From the NCBI GenBank assembly GCA_963722905.1, contig CAVROT010000005.1, forward strand, positions 62,001 through 126,000: 64,000 nt of DNA, given 5' to 3'. Source of the DNA: CAVROT01 sp963722905 (GTDB lineage: Bacteria; Pseudomonadota; Alphaproteobacteria; Rhodobacterales; Rhodobacteraceae). The translations under genes and the position numbers were made by a program. Positions 33,104-41,929 of the stretch are shown here, one piece after another (position 1 is the first letter of the stretch; each line of letters opens with the position of its first letter). The notes below the pieces were generated by a model. That model had not been told where the DNA came from. It worked only from the letters and a program-made list of their open reading frames with translations, and made no database searches.

Positions 33104-33148
33104 CTCGGGTTGTCAGATATCCCGGGGGTTCCGGGGGCTGGCCCCCGG
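33104..33148 (-). repeat. GATAT-type intergenic element, diverged copy
   Basis: On the minus strand: GGGGGCCAGCCCCCGG hairpin, then CCCCCGGGATATCTGACAAC and CCGAG. It corresponds in order to the element at 651-701 (hairpin, CCCCGGGATATTTG, AACCCAAG). It lies between the two permease genes. Confidence 0.6.
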
Positions 33149-33165
33149 CCCGCCGCCCACCGCGC

Positions 33166-33993
33166 ATGGCGGCGCCGGGCGTGATCCCCCGCAGCTTCGT
33201 CATCGGCGCAACCCTCTCGGCCGCATTCGGCCTTGCGGCGGCGGTCTCTCTGGTCTGGACGCCCCATGACATCGCACGGCTTTCGATCCCCGACCGCATG
33301 CAGGGCGCGAGCGCCGCGCATCCGATGGGCACCGATCATCTGGGCCGCGACCTTCTCAGCATGGTCATGGCCGGCGCCCGGACCTCCATCGCCGTCGCTT
33401 TCCTGGCCGTCGCCATCGGCGCGTGCGCCGGCGTGCCGCTGGGGCTCTGGGCCGCGGCGCGGGGCGGCTGGCTGGACGAGGCGGTGATGCGCGCCAACGA
33501 CCTCGTCTTCGCCTTCCCCTCGCTGGTCATCGCGATCCTCATCACCGCCGTCGCGGGGCCCGGCGCCGTCAACGCCATCCTGGCCATCGGCATCTTCAAC
33601 GTCCCCGTCTTCGCACGCGTCGCACGCGGCGGGGCGTTGCCGCTCTGGTCGCTGGACTTCGTGTCGGCGGCCCGCGTCGCGGGCAAGGGCCGTCTGCGCA
33701 TCTCGGCCGAGCATATCCTGCCCAACCTCGCCAACCTGCTGATCGTGCAGGGCACCATCCAGTTCAGCCTCGGGATCCTGGCCGAGGCCGGCCTCTCCTA
33801 CGTCGGCCTCGGCGCGCAGCCGCCGCTGGCATCGTGGGGCCGCATGCTGGCCGACGCGCAGACGCTCGTGGCCATCGCGCCGCATCTGGCGCTGGTGCCG
33901 GGCCTCGCCATCGTGCTGACAGTTCTGGGCCTCAACCTCATGGGCGACGGCCTGCGCGACATGCTGGATCCACGCCTGTCGGCGCCGCGATGA
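33166..33993 (+). CDS. ABC transporter permease, DppC type
   Basis: A 275-residue permease of the DppC/OppC type: an N-terminal helix, the conserved HPMGTDHLGRDLLSMVMAGARTSI, helices through the core, the EAA loop FVSAARVAGKGRLRISAEHILPNLANLL and the typical end GDGLRDMLDPRL. ATG 33166 and GTG 33181 are both possible; neither has a strong ribosome site. The frame extends upstream to 32935 but overlaps the repeat element, so it is not coding there. Its stop overlaps the ATPase start as ATGA. Confidence 0.9.
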   Translation: MAAPGVIPRSFVIGATLSAAFGLAAAVSLVWTPHDIARLSIPDRMQGASAAHPMGTDHLGRDLLSMVMAGARTSIAVAFLAVAIGACAGVPLGLWAAARGGWLDEAVMRANDLVFAFPSLVIAILITAVAGPGAVNAILAIGIFNVPVFARVARGGALPLWSLDFVSAARVAGKGRLRISAEHILPNLANLLIVQGTIQFSLGILAEAGLSYVGLGAQPPLASWGRMLADAQTLVAIAPHLALVPGLAIVLTVLGLNLMGDGLRDMLDPRLSAPR

Positions 33994-35621
33994 CGCTGCT
34001 GTCGGTGCGCGGCCTCGGCGTGCGGATCGCGGGCGCCCTCACGCTCGAAGATGTGTCGCTGGACGTCGCCCCCGGCGAGATCCTGGCCCTCACGGGCGAG
34101 AGCGGGTCTGGAAAGTCGATGACCGCGCTGGCCGTCATGGGCCTGCTGCCGGAGGGCGCCGCCGCGACCGGCCGGATCGACCTCGACGGCACCGACATCC
34201 TGACCGCACCCGAACGCGCGCTCTGCGATCTGCGGGGCCGGACGATGGGCATGGTCTTTCAGGAGCCAATGACCGCTCTCGACCCGCTCCTGACCATCGG
34301 CGCACAGGTGGCCCTGTCGGTGCGCCGCCACGATCCAGCCGCCGACGCGCGGGCCGTGGCGCGCACCATGCTGGCCCGTGTGGGGCTGGGGGACGTGCCG
34401 CCCGACCGCTATCCGCACCAGCTGAGCGGCGGCCAGCGCCAGCGCGTCGTCATCGCCGGGGCCATCGCGATGCGGCCCCGGCTGCTGATCGCCGACGAAC
34501 CGACGACGGCGCTCGACGTGACCACGCAGGCGAGGATCCTCGATCTGCTCCGCGATCTCGTCGTCAGCGACCGGATGGGCATGCTGATGATCACCCACGA
34601 CCTTGCCGTCGTCGCGGGCATGGCAGACCGGATTGCCGTGATGCAGGCGGGCCGCATCGTCGAGGCCGGGCCCGCCGCGCAGGTCCTCACCGCGCCGGGC
34701 CATGCCTACACCCGCGCCCTGCTGTCCGCCTCGCGCCATGTGGTCCGGCTTCCGCCCGGGCCGGCAGAAGCCGCGCCAGAGCCGCTGCTGGTGGTCGAGG
34801 GCGTCTCGCGCGACCATCCCGGACCGCGGCGGGGCTGGCGGCGGACCGTGCGGCGCGCGGTGGATGACGTCAGTTTCGTCCTGCATCCGGGCGAACGGCT
34901 GGGGCTTGTCGGGGAATCGGGATGCGGGAAATCCACCCTCGCCCGCGCAATCCTGGGGCTGGACCCCGTCCAGGCGGGACGCATCACTCTGGCGGGCGCC
35001 GATGTCGCGACCGGGCGGGCGGTTCGCCGCCGGCTGCAGGCCGTATTCCAGGACCCCTATGGCAGCTTCGATCCGCGCCACCGCGTCGGCCGCCTGATCG
35101 CCGAGCCGCTGCACCTGTTGCCCCGCCCGCCCCGCGGCGCCGCCCGCGCAGACCTCGTCGCACGGGCCCTCACCGGAGTGGGCCTCGCCCCCTCGGACGC
35201 GGGGCGCCATATCCACGCCTTCTCGGGCGGGCAGCGGCAGCGCATCGCCATCGCTCGCGCCCTCGTCGTCGATCCCGACATCATCGTCTTCGACGAGGCG
35301 GTGTCGGCGCTGGACGTGTCGGTGCGCGCCCGGGTGCTGGATCTGCTCGCCGACCTGGCGCGGCAGCGCGGGCTGGGCTGGATCTTCATCAGCCACGACC
35401 TGTCGGTCGTGCGCGGCATCACCGACCGGGTGCTGGTCATGCAGAAGGGGCGCATCGTTGAGGACGGACCGACCGTCCGGGTCCTCACCGCGCCGCGCCA
35501 CCCCTACACGGCGGAACTGATCGCCGCCGCCCCCGTTCTGCCGGTCGATGAGACGCGCGCCGGCTCGGCCGCCGATACCGGGATCGACCCCGACCGACCG
35601 GAGTCCGCCGATGCCGGATGA
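33990..35621 (+). CDS. Fused dipeptide ABC transporter ATPase (DppD-DppF)
   Basis: A 543-residue protein carrying two ABC ATPase domains in one chain. Domain 1: Walker A GESGSGKSM, signature LSGGQRQR, Walker B LLIADEPTTALDVT, H-loop THD. Domain 2: Walker A GESGCGKST, signature FSGGQRQRIAIA, Walker B IIVFDEAVSALDVS, and SHD. The oligopeptide-type C-terminal segment with Cys is not obvious. It energises uptake through the two permeases upstream. ATG 33990 overlaps the permease stop; its own 3' end overlaps the aldehyde dehydrogenase start by 11 bp, tying the dehydrogenase to the transporter operon. Confidence 0.93.
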   Translation: MTLLSVRGLGVRIAGALTLEDVSLDVAPGEILALTGESGSGKSMTALAVMGLLPEGAAATGRIDLDGTDILTAPERALCDLRGRTMGMVFQEPMTALDPLLTIGAQVALSVRRHDPAADARAVARTMLARVGLGDVPPDRYPHQLSGGQRQRVVIAGAIAMRPRLLIADEPTTALDVTTQARILDLLRDLVVSDRMGMLMITHDLAVVAGMADRIAVMQAGRIVEAGPAAQVLTAPGHAYTRALLSASRHVVRLPPGPAEAAPEPLLVVEGVSRDHPGPRRGWRRTVRRAVDDVSFVLHPGERLGLVGESGCGKSTLARAILGLDPVQAGRITLAGADVATGRAVRRRLQAVFQDPYGSFDPRHRVGRLIAEPLHLLPRPPRGAARADLVARALTGVGLAPSDAGRHIHAFSGGQRQRIAIARALVVDPDIIVFDEAVSALDVSVRARVLDLLADLARQRGLGWIFISHDLSVVRGITDRVLVMQKGRIVEDGPTVRVLTAPRHPYTAELIAAAPVLPVDETRAGSAADTGIDPDRPESADAG

Positions 35622-37056
35622 CCTGCCCTTCGACACGACACCGATGCTGATCGGCGGGCGCTGGACGGCCGCCGGCACCACCATGGACCTGCACGACCCG
35701 TCGGACGGCAGCGCGCTTGCCGCCGTGGCCTGCGGCGGGGCGGCAGACATCGACGCTGCGGTCGCCGCCGCCACCCAGGCCCGGTCCGGCGACTGGGGGC
35801 GTGCGACGGCGGCGGAACGGGGGCGCGTGCTGACCGCGATGGGCCGCCTCGTCGCCGACCGCGTCGACATGTTGGCGGACCTCGAAGCGCGCGACGTCGG
35901 CAAGCCGCTGACGCAGGCCCGCGCCGATGCCGTCGCGCTGGCCCGCTATCTGGAGTTCTACGGCGGCGCGGCGGACAAGGTGATGGGGGACACCATTCCC
36001 TATCTCGACGGCTACACCGTCTACACGCTGAGAGAGCCCCACGGCGTGACCGGTCACATCGTGCCATGGAACTATCCGATGCAGATCATCGGCCGCTCGG
36101 TCGCGGCGGCGCTGGCGATGGGCAACGCCTGTGTGCTCAAGCCCGCCGAGGACGCGTGCCTGACCGCGCTGGCCTTCGCCCGCATCGCGCAGGAAGCCGG
36201 GCTGCCGGCGGGCGCGCTGAACGTCGTGCCGGGCACCGGCCCCGTCGCGGGCGCTGCACTGTCGGCCCATCCCGGTGTCCATCACCTCAGCTTCACGGGA
36301 TCGACCGCGACGGGCGCCGCCGTGCAGGCCGCCGCGGCCGCCAATGCCATACCGGTTACGCTGGAGCTTGGCGGCAAGTCGCCGCAGATCGTCTTCGACG
36401 ATGCAGACATCGACCGCGCGCTGCCGTTCCTCGTGAACGCCGGCATCCAGAACGCCGGCCAGACCTGTTCGGCCGCATCGCGCATCCTGATCCAGCGCGG
36501 CGTCTACGCAACGGTCCGGGACGCGATGGCAGAGACCTACCGAGCGCTGACCGTGGGGCCGGCCCTCGCGGACTGCAACGTCGGTCCTCTCATCAGCGCC
36601 CGTCAGGCCGAGCGGGTGCACGGCCACCTGTCCCGGGCCGCCGATCTGACGGTGGCCGCGCGCGCGTCGCTGCGCGGCGGCCTGCCACCCGGGGGTCATT
36701 ACGTGGCGCCCGTCCTCTACGACGACGTGCCGCCCGACCATCCGCTGGCCCAGGACGAGGTCTTCGGCCCCGTGCAGGTCCTGATCCCCGTCGAGGACGA
36801 GGCGGATGCCCGCCGCATCGCGAACGGCACGCATTACGGTCTGGTCGCCGCCGTCTGGACGCGCGACGGTGGCCGGCAGATGCGCATGGCGCGCGATCTG
36901 GTCGCGGGCCAGGTGTTCATCAACAACTACGGTGCCGGGGGCGGGGTCGAGCTGCCGTTCGGCGGCGTGGGCAGGTCCGGCCACGGCCGGGAAAAGGGGT
37001 TCGAGGCCTTGACGAGTTTCTCCAGGATCAAGACGGTCGCGGCCTGGCATGGCTGA
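35611..37056 (+). CDS. NAD(P)-dependent aldehyde dehydrogenase
   Basis: A 481-residue aldehyde dehydrogenase superfamily enzyme. Seen: VPWNYPMQIIGRSVAAALAMGN, catalytic E252 in LELGGKS, catalytic C286 in NAGQTCSAASR and the C-terminal PFGGVGRSGHGREKGFEAL. The sequence type is close to betaine/gamma-guanidinobutyraldehyde-like dehydrogenases; the substrate is not fixed. GGAG stands 7 bp before ATG 35611. It overlaps the ATPase gene upstream and the SDR gene downstream (8 bp), so the imported compound is probably oxidised through an aldehyde. An upstream open frame lies inside the ATPase gene and is ignored. Confidence 0.92.
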   Translation: MPDDLPFDTTPMLIGGRWTAAGTTMDLHDPSDGSALAAVACGGAADIDAAVAAATQARSGDWGRATAAERGRVLTAMGRLVADRVDMLADLEARDVGKPLTQARADAVALARYLEFYGGAADKVMGDTIPYLDGYTVYTLREPHGVTGHIVPWNYPMQIIGRSVAAALAMGNACVLKPAEDACLTALAFARIAQEAGLPAGALNVVPGTGPVAGAALSAHPGVHHLSFTGSTATGAAVQAAAAANAIPVTLELGGKSPQIVFDDADIDRALPFLVNAGIQNAGQTCSAASRILIQRGVYATVRDAMAETYRALTVGPALADCNVGPLISARQAERVHGHLSRAADLTVAARASLRGGLPPGGHYVAPVLYDDVPPDHPLAQDEVFGPVQVLIPVEDEADARRIANGTHYGLVAAVWTRDGGRQMRMARDLVAGQVFINNYGAGGGVELPFGGVGRSGHGREKGFEALTSFSRIKTVAAWHG

Positions 37057-37804
37057 TGTCGGGGAACGGCTGGCGGGCCGCACCGCCATCGTCACCGGCG
37101 CCGCCTCGGGCTTCGGCGCCGGGATCGCGCAGCGCATGGCCGACGAGGGCGCCGCGGTCATGGTCGCCGATGTGGACAAGGCCGGCGCCCGCGACGTGGC
37201 ACGCCGGATCGGCGCCGTCTACCACGCCGTCGACGTGTCCGACGGTGCCAGCGTCACTGCCATGGCAGAGGCTGCCATCGCCGACTGGGGACAGGTCGAC
37301 ATCCTGGTGAACAATGCCGGCATCACCCACCGGCCCGCTGCGATGGAGGACGTGACCGAGGACGACTTCGACCGGGTCTTCGCGGTGAACGCCAAGTCGG
37401 TCTACCTGACGGCGCGCGCGCTCGTGCCGCACATGAAGGCGAACGGTTCGGGCGCGATCCTGAATATCGCCTCGACCGCGGGCGTGTCGCCCCGCCCCCG
37501 GTTGAACTGGTACAACGCCTCGAAGGGGTGGATGATTACCGCGACCAAGGCGATGGCGGTCGAGCTCGCGCCGTTCGGCATCCGCGTGAACGCCCTGAAC
37601 CCGGTCGCCGGCGAGACGCCGCTGCTGCCCACCTTCATGGGCGGGGACACGCCCGAACTTCGCGAGAGGTTCCTGGCCACGATCCCGCTGGGCCGCTTTT
37701 CGACCCCCGAGGACATGGGCGCCGCAGCCGCTTTCCTGTGCTCGGACGACGCGGGCATGATCACCGGGACCGCGATGGAAGTCGACGGGGGCCGCTGCAT
37801 ATGA
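37049..37804 (+). CDS. Short-chain dehydrogenase/reductase
   Basis: A 251-residue classical SDR. Cofactor motif TGAASGFGAGIA (residues 16-27), NNAG at 88-91, catalytic Ser in NIASTAGVS, Y155-x3-K159 (YNASK) and C-terminal ITGTAMEVDGGRCI. Asp at 41 (VADVD) suggests NAD rather than NADP. It resembles glucose/3-oxoacyl-type and toluate-diol-like SDRs without a specific match. It overlaps the aldehyde dehydrogenase gene by 8 bp and probably works on an alcohol or ketone from the same substrate. Confidence 0.9.
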   Translation: MADVGERLAGRTAIVTGAASGFGAGIAQRMADEGAAVMVADVDKAGARDVARRIGAVYHAVDVSDGASVTAMAEAAIADWGQVDILVNNAGITHRPAAMEDVTEDDFDRVFAVNAKSVYLTARALVPHMKANGSGAILNIASTAGVSPRPRLNWYNASKGWMITATKAMAVELAPFGIRVNALNPVAGETPLLPTFMGGDTPELRERFLATIPLGRFSTPEDMGAAAAFLCSDDAGMITGTAMEVDGGRCI

Positions 37805-37833
37805 CGGGCCGGCGCCTGACCGATGCGGCGGGA

Positions 37834-37883
37834 CGAGGGGCCAGCCCCTCGCGCTCCCCGGAGTGTTTTCGACAGGATGAAGG
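37834..37883 (+). repeat. Composite intergenic element
   Basis: 37834-37861 is identical over 28 bp to 650-677, including the GAGGGGC/GCCCCTC hairpin. It runs directly into the 23-bp element (37861-37883, GAGTGTTTTCGACAGGATGA plus AGG) also found at 23065-23087 and 49900-49922. This copy links the two element types. Its AGG end forms part of the ribosome site AAGGGGAA of the next gene. Confidence 0.8.
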
Positions 37884-37892
37884 GGAAGCCGT

Positions 37893-38252
37893 GTGACGTT
37901 GAGGGCGATACGGCTGGCCGAGAAGCTCGCGCAGGTGGACGGGCACTGGGATCCGCATGTCATCGCCGACTACAACGGCAACGATATCATGGTCGTGAAG
38001 TTCGCAGGCGCCTTCCCTTTCCACAAGCATGACGGAACCGACGATTTCTTTCTGGTCCTGAACGGCGTCGTGACCATCGACGGCTCCGACGGCGACAGCG
38101 TGGTGCTGCATCCGGGCGACCTGTGCGTCGTGCCTGCCGGTGCCGTGCACCGCCCGCGCGCCACCGAGGAGGCGCAGGTGCTGCTGATCGAGCCGCGGGG
38201 CGAGCCCAATACCGGCGACCCCGCGACCGCCTCGGCCAAGCCGCGGATCTGA
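37893..38252 (+). CDS. Cupin-domain protein
   Basis: A 119-residue single cupin: FPFHKHDGTDDFFLVLNGVVTIDG gives the HxHx(n)E-type first motif (H, H and D/E), and GDLCVVPAGAVHRPRA the second with His. GTG 37893 is preceded by AAGGGGAA, which is the end of the dispersed element. It closes the run M20-ABC-ALDH-SDR and could be a small isomerase or epimerase of that pathway, but no substrate can be named. Confidence 0.75.
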   Translation: MTLRAIRLAEKLAQVDGHWDPHVIADYNGNDIMVVKFAGAFPFHKHDGTDDFFLVLNGVVTIDGSDGDSVVLHPGDLCVVPAGAVHRPRATEEAQVLLIEPRGEPNTGDPATASAKPRI

Positions 38253-38318
38253 GGGTGCGGGCAGGGCCGCCCTCCGGCACTCGGGTCGCCGGATCGCCAG
38301 TGCGGCGGGGGCGCTGAC

Positions 38319-39335
38319 ATGAGGCCCGGTCCGCGCAATCTCATCACCGACGTCGCCGGCCTTCGCGTGGGGCACGCCCAGGACGCGGCGTTGAAGTCCG
38401 GGGTCACGGTGCTGACCGCCGACGCACCCTTCATCGCCTCGGTGCACGTGATGGGCGGCGCGCCCGGGACGCGCGAGACGGACCTGCTGGCACCCGAGCG
38501 GACGGTCGCGGCGGTGGATGCGCTGGTGCTTTCCGGTGGGTCAGCGTTCGGTCTGGACGCCTGTTCGGGCGTGGTCGACGCGCTGGCAGCGGCGGGGCGG
38601 GGCCTGGCCGTCGGGACGGCGCGGGTGCCGATAGTGCCGGGCGCGATCCTGTTCGACCTGCTGAACGGCGGTGACAAGGCATGGGCCGCCAACCCCTACG
38701 GGGCGCTTGGCCGCGCCGCGCTGGAGGCTGCGAAATCCGATTTCGCGATTGGCAGCTTCGGCGCCGGGACGGGGGCCGTGACGGCGCGTCTGAAGGGCGG
38801 GATCGGGTCCGCCTCGCTGAGCGTGGCGGTCGAGGGGGACGCGCCGGTTACGGTGGGCGCCCTTGTCGCGGCGAACCCCGTCGGCGCGGTGACGACGCCG
38901 GGGGACCGGCATTTCTGGGCCGCGCCCTTCGAGGTGGGGGAAGAGTTCGGCGGGCAGGGCCCGAACGGGGCGGCGGGCCTCGTCGCGCTGCAGCCCAGCC
39001 TGAAATGGGCGTCCGTCACGGGCGGGCCGCAGGCCAACACGACCATCGGTATCGTGGCGACGGATGCGCGGCTGACGAAGGCGGAATGCGCGCGGCTGGC
39101 CATCGCGGCGCATGACGGGATCGCGCGGGCCATCGTGCCGGCGCACACCCCCAGCGACGGCGATGCCCTGTTTGCGCTGTCCGCCGGTGCGGTCGACGCG
39201 GATCTGGCGCTACTGTGCGAGATGGCCGCGCATTGCGTCGCCCGCGCCATCGCGCGTGCGGTCTACAATGCGACGCCCGCGCCCGGGGACATTCTGCCCT
39301 GCTGGAGCGGAGCGACGTTGCCGAACGCCGACTAG
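38319..39335 (+). CDS. P1 (DmpA/S58) family aminopeptidase
   Basis: A 338-residue protein of the P1 family: NLITDVAGLRVGHAQDAALKSGVTVL at the start, LVLSGGSAFGLDACSGVVDAL, and NTTIGIVATDARL where the autoprocessing nucleophile is expected. Members cleave themselves into two chains and release N-terminal amino acids, including D- and beta-residues; many hydrolyse amides such as nylon-type oligomers. It starts at ATG 38319. The stop TAG (39333-39335) shares the sequence CTAG with the stop of lolD on the other strand. Confidence 0.9.
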   Translation: MRPGPRNLITDVAGLRVGHAQDAALKSGVTVLTADAPFIASVHVMGGAPGTRETDLLAPERTVAAVDALVLSGGSAFGLDACSGVVDALAAAGRGLAVGTARVPIVPGAILFDLLNGGDKAWAANPYGALGRAALEAAKSDFAIGSFGAGTGAVTARLKGGIGSASLSVAVEGDAPVTVGALVAANPVGAVTTPGDRHFWAAPFEVGEEFGGQGPNGAAGLVALQPSLKWASVTGGPQANTTIGIVATDARLTKAECARLAIAAHDGIARAIVPAHTPSDGDALFALSAGAVDADLALLCEMAAHCVARAIARAVYNATPAPGDILPCWSGATLPNAD

Positions 39336-40009
39336 ACGCGTCGCAGCTGCCCGTCCTCGAGCCGCAGGGTCCTGTCCATACGTGCCGCAAGGTCAAGATT
39401 GTGCGTGGCGATCAGCGCGGCAAGACCGGTCCGTCGCACGAGGTCCATGAGCGCGGCAAACACCGTTTCCGCCGTGCCGGGATCGAGGTTGCCGGTCGGC
39501 TCGTCCGCCAGCAGAAGGCGGGGTGCGTTGGCGAGGGCGCGGCAAAGCGCCACGCGCTGCTGTTCGCCACCCGACATCGCCGCCGGGCGGTGCCCCGCGC
39601 GCGGGCCGACGCCGACCGAGTCCAGAAGTGCCGTCGCCCGGGCGCGGGCGTCCCTGGCGTCAGTGCCATGGGCGAGCTGCGGCAGAACGACGTTCTCGAG
39701 CGCGCTGAACTCCGGCAGCAGGTGGTGGAACTGATAGACGAAGCCGACGTCGGCCCGCCGCGCGCGCGTCCTGTCGCGGTCCGGCAGAGCGGTCATGTCG
39801 CGCCCGCACAGAATCACGCGGCCCGCATCTGGCGTGTCGAGAAGCCCCGCGATGTGGAGCAGCGTGGACTTTCCGGCGCCCGAGGGGGCGACGATCGCAA
39901 CCGCTTCTCCCGGCACCAGCGACAGGGTGGCGCCACGCAGGATGGTCAGGCGGCCCGGCCCCGATCCGTAGGCCTTGTCGATGCCGTCGAGGCACAGCAC
40001 CTCTGTCAT
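39332..40009 (-). CDS. lolD: Lipoprotein-releasing ABC transporter ATPase LolD
   Basis: A 225-residue ATPase: Walker A APSGAGKST, Q-loop VYQFHHLLPEFSALENV, signature MSGGEQQR, Walker B LLLADEPTGNLD and H-loop THN. The QFHHLLPEF stretch is the LolD hallmark. It powers extraction of outer-membrane lipoproteins from the inner membrane with the LolC/E protein encoded upstream. ATG 40009 is where homology begins; the frame is open to 40147. A 216-bp gap from the permease gene is unusual because lolC/E and lolD often abut. Confidence 0.93.
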   Translation of the reverse strand: MTEVLCLDGIDKAYGSGPGRLTILRGATLSLVPGEAVAIVAPSGAGKSTLLHIAGLLDTPDAGRVILCGRDMTALPDRDRTRARRADVGFVYQFHHLLPEFSALENVVLPQLAHGTDARDARARATALLDSVGVGPRAGHRPAAMSGGEQQRVALCRALANAPRLLLADEPTGNLDPGTAETVFAALMDLVRRTGLAALIATHNLDLAARMDRTLRLEDGQLRRV

Positions 40010-40225
40010 CGCGACGGGTCCGGCGACGTCGCAGCCGTGCGCAGCGGATCGACCGGCCCGCCGGTGCGGGAATGCGCCGACATGTGCGATGCGGCCGCGA
40101 TCGTGTCCCTGGTGGCATGGCGCGGCGCCGTCATGCGTCTTGCGCACGGGAGGGGCGATTTGCCGCGCGGGGGCCGGCCGCTGCCAAGCGCTGTCGTCGA
40201 TCGCGGCACGATGGGACGGCGGCCG

Positions 40226-41749
40226 TCACTCATAGCGCAGGGCCTCGACCGGGTTCATCCGGGCGGCGCGCCGGGCCGGGAATATCGTCACGACGAAGGA
40301 GAGGCCCAGAGACAGCGCCACGGCGCGCGCCACGTCCCAGGCCTGCAGCTTGGCCGGCAGCGCGTAGATCCCGCGCACCGACGGGTCCCAGACGCCGCCG
40401 CCCGACGCCCAGTTCACGGCGGCGAAGATGGGGTCGATCCAGATGGCAAAGAGACACCCCAGCACGACGCCCGCTGCCGTCCCGACGATCCCGGTCAGAG
40501 AACCGCACAGGAAGAAGACGCGCAGCACCGACCCCTCGCTCAGGCCAACGGTGCGCAGGATCCCGATGTCGCGGCCCTTGTTCTTCACCAGCATGATCAA
40601 CCCCGAGACGATATTCATCGCGGCGATCAGCACGAGGATCGAAAGGATCACGAACATCACGTTGTCCTCCACGTCGAGGGCGCGCAGGAACGACCCGCTG
40701 GCGTCCTTCCACGTCCAGACCATCGCTCCGTCGCCCGCCGCGGCCATGATGGGCAGGACCGCGGCGTCGACGGCGTCGGGATCGGCCAGCGTCACCTCCA
40801 GCTCGTCCGCCGCGCCCTCGCGGTTGAAATAGAGCTGGGCGTCGTCGAAGGGCATGTAGACGCGCGTGCGGTCGATGTCGTAGCGCCCGGCGGTGAAGAT
40901 GTAGTCCACCCGGTAATCGGACACGCGCGGGCTGGTGCCGAACGGGGTCCTGGCCCCGTCGGGCGATATCAGGCGCACGCTGTCGCCGACGCCGGCGTTC
41001 AGCACCTGCGACACGCCCGATCCGATGGCGATGCCCGGCAGCGCGCCGCGACGGGCCTGCGCGGCCGCGACGGCGGCGGCAACGGGATCGTCCTCCGCCG
41101 CCGGTTGCGCATCAGCCTCATCCCCGTCCGGGGCTGACGCCGTGGCATCGCGCGCAACAGCCTGCGTACCGTCGACCCCTCCGTCCGGGGTCGACGGAGG
41201 GGCGACGGGCGGCGTGTCTCCGGGCACGCCGCCCGTCGGCCCCTGATCGGCCGCGCCGTCGCCCGGCGAGGGCGCGGCCCCGAACCCGGCAAGGCTGCCC
41301 TGCGCCTCGACCGGGTCGGCGATGCGCGGGATGCCGGCCAGATCGCCGGGTGCGATGCCGAACACCTCAACCCCCGCATTGGCGCCGCGATGCGTGGCCA
41401 TCACCTGCCCCTTCACCAGCGGCGCGACGCGGGTCACACCCTCCACTCCGGCGACGCGCGCGGCCATGGCGACATAGTCCGGGATCGTCCGCACGATGCC
41501 GCCCCCCTCGGTCTGGCGGGCGGCGGCATAGACGGTGACATGGGCATTGGCGCCCAGGATCGTGTCCACGAACTCATCGCGGAAGCCCGACCGGACGGCC
41601 AACGTCGCGATCAGCGCGAAGACCGCGAGGGTGATCCCCAGAAGGCTGATCCAGGTCATCGCGCCGACGCCGCCCTCGGCCCGCCGCGCGCGCAGGTAGC
41701 GCCAGGCGATCATCCATTCGAATCGCGAGAACGGGGCGGGGCTGGCCAT
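40226..41749 (-). CDS. lolC/E: Lipoprotein-releasing permease LolC/LolE with long insertion
   Basis: A 507-residue permease: N-terminal WMIAWRYLRARRAEGGVGAMTWISLLGITLAVFALI, large periplasmic domain, and three C-terminal helices with IAAMNIVSGLIMLVKNKGRDIGILRTVGLSEGSVLRVF and the end NPVEALRYE, all LolC/E hallmarks. Typical members have about 410-430 residues; here residues ~156-233 are an extra disordered Ala/Pro/Gly/Asp segment within the periplasmic domain. One permease gene with lolD fits the LolF-type homodimeric arrangement of alphaproteobacteria. Confidence 0.92.
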   Translation of the reverse strand: MASPAPFSRFEWMIAWRYLRARRAEGGVGAMTWISLLGITLAVFALIATLAVRSGFRDEFVDTILGANAHVTVYAAARQTEGGGIVRTIPDYVAMAARVAGVEGVTRVAPLVKGQVMATHRGANAGVEVFGIAPGDLAGIPRIADPVEAQGSLAGFGAAPSPGDGAADQGPTGGVPGDTPPVAPPSTPDGGVDGTQAVARDATASAPDGDEADAQPAAEDDPVAAAVAAAQARRGALPGIAIGSGVSQVLNAGVGDSVRLISPDGARTPFGTSPRVSDYRVDYIFTAGRYDIDRTRVYMPFDDAQLYFNREGAADELEVTLADPDAVDAAVLPIMAAAGDGAMVWTWKDASGSFLRALDVEDNVMFVILSILVLIAAMNIVSGLIMLVKNKGRDIGILRTVGLSEGSVLRVFFLCGSLTGIVGTAAGVVLGCLFAIWIDPIFAAVNWASGGGVWDPSVRGIYALPAKLQAWDVARAVALSLGLSFVVTIFPARRAARMNPVEALRYE

Positions 41750-41929
41750 TCAGGGGGCCTCCTGACGGGACGGGAGCGTGCCGGGTGGTGCGGGCAATCC
41801 CGGGCGCGGTCAAGGCACCGTCGCTTGACCGCGGGCGCGACCCCCCTACCCTTCGATGCGAAATCAACCCGGGCATGGCAGCTCGACCGCCCGCCCCCCG
41901 CCTCTTCCCCATGTCTTTCGGAGACCCTC

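Noticed and set aside
41100..41240. Low-complexity GC-rich stretch in lolC/E as a possible frameshift artefact
   Set aside because: Frame stays open with LolC/E homology on both sides, so it is an in-frame insertion.
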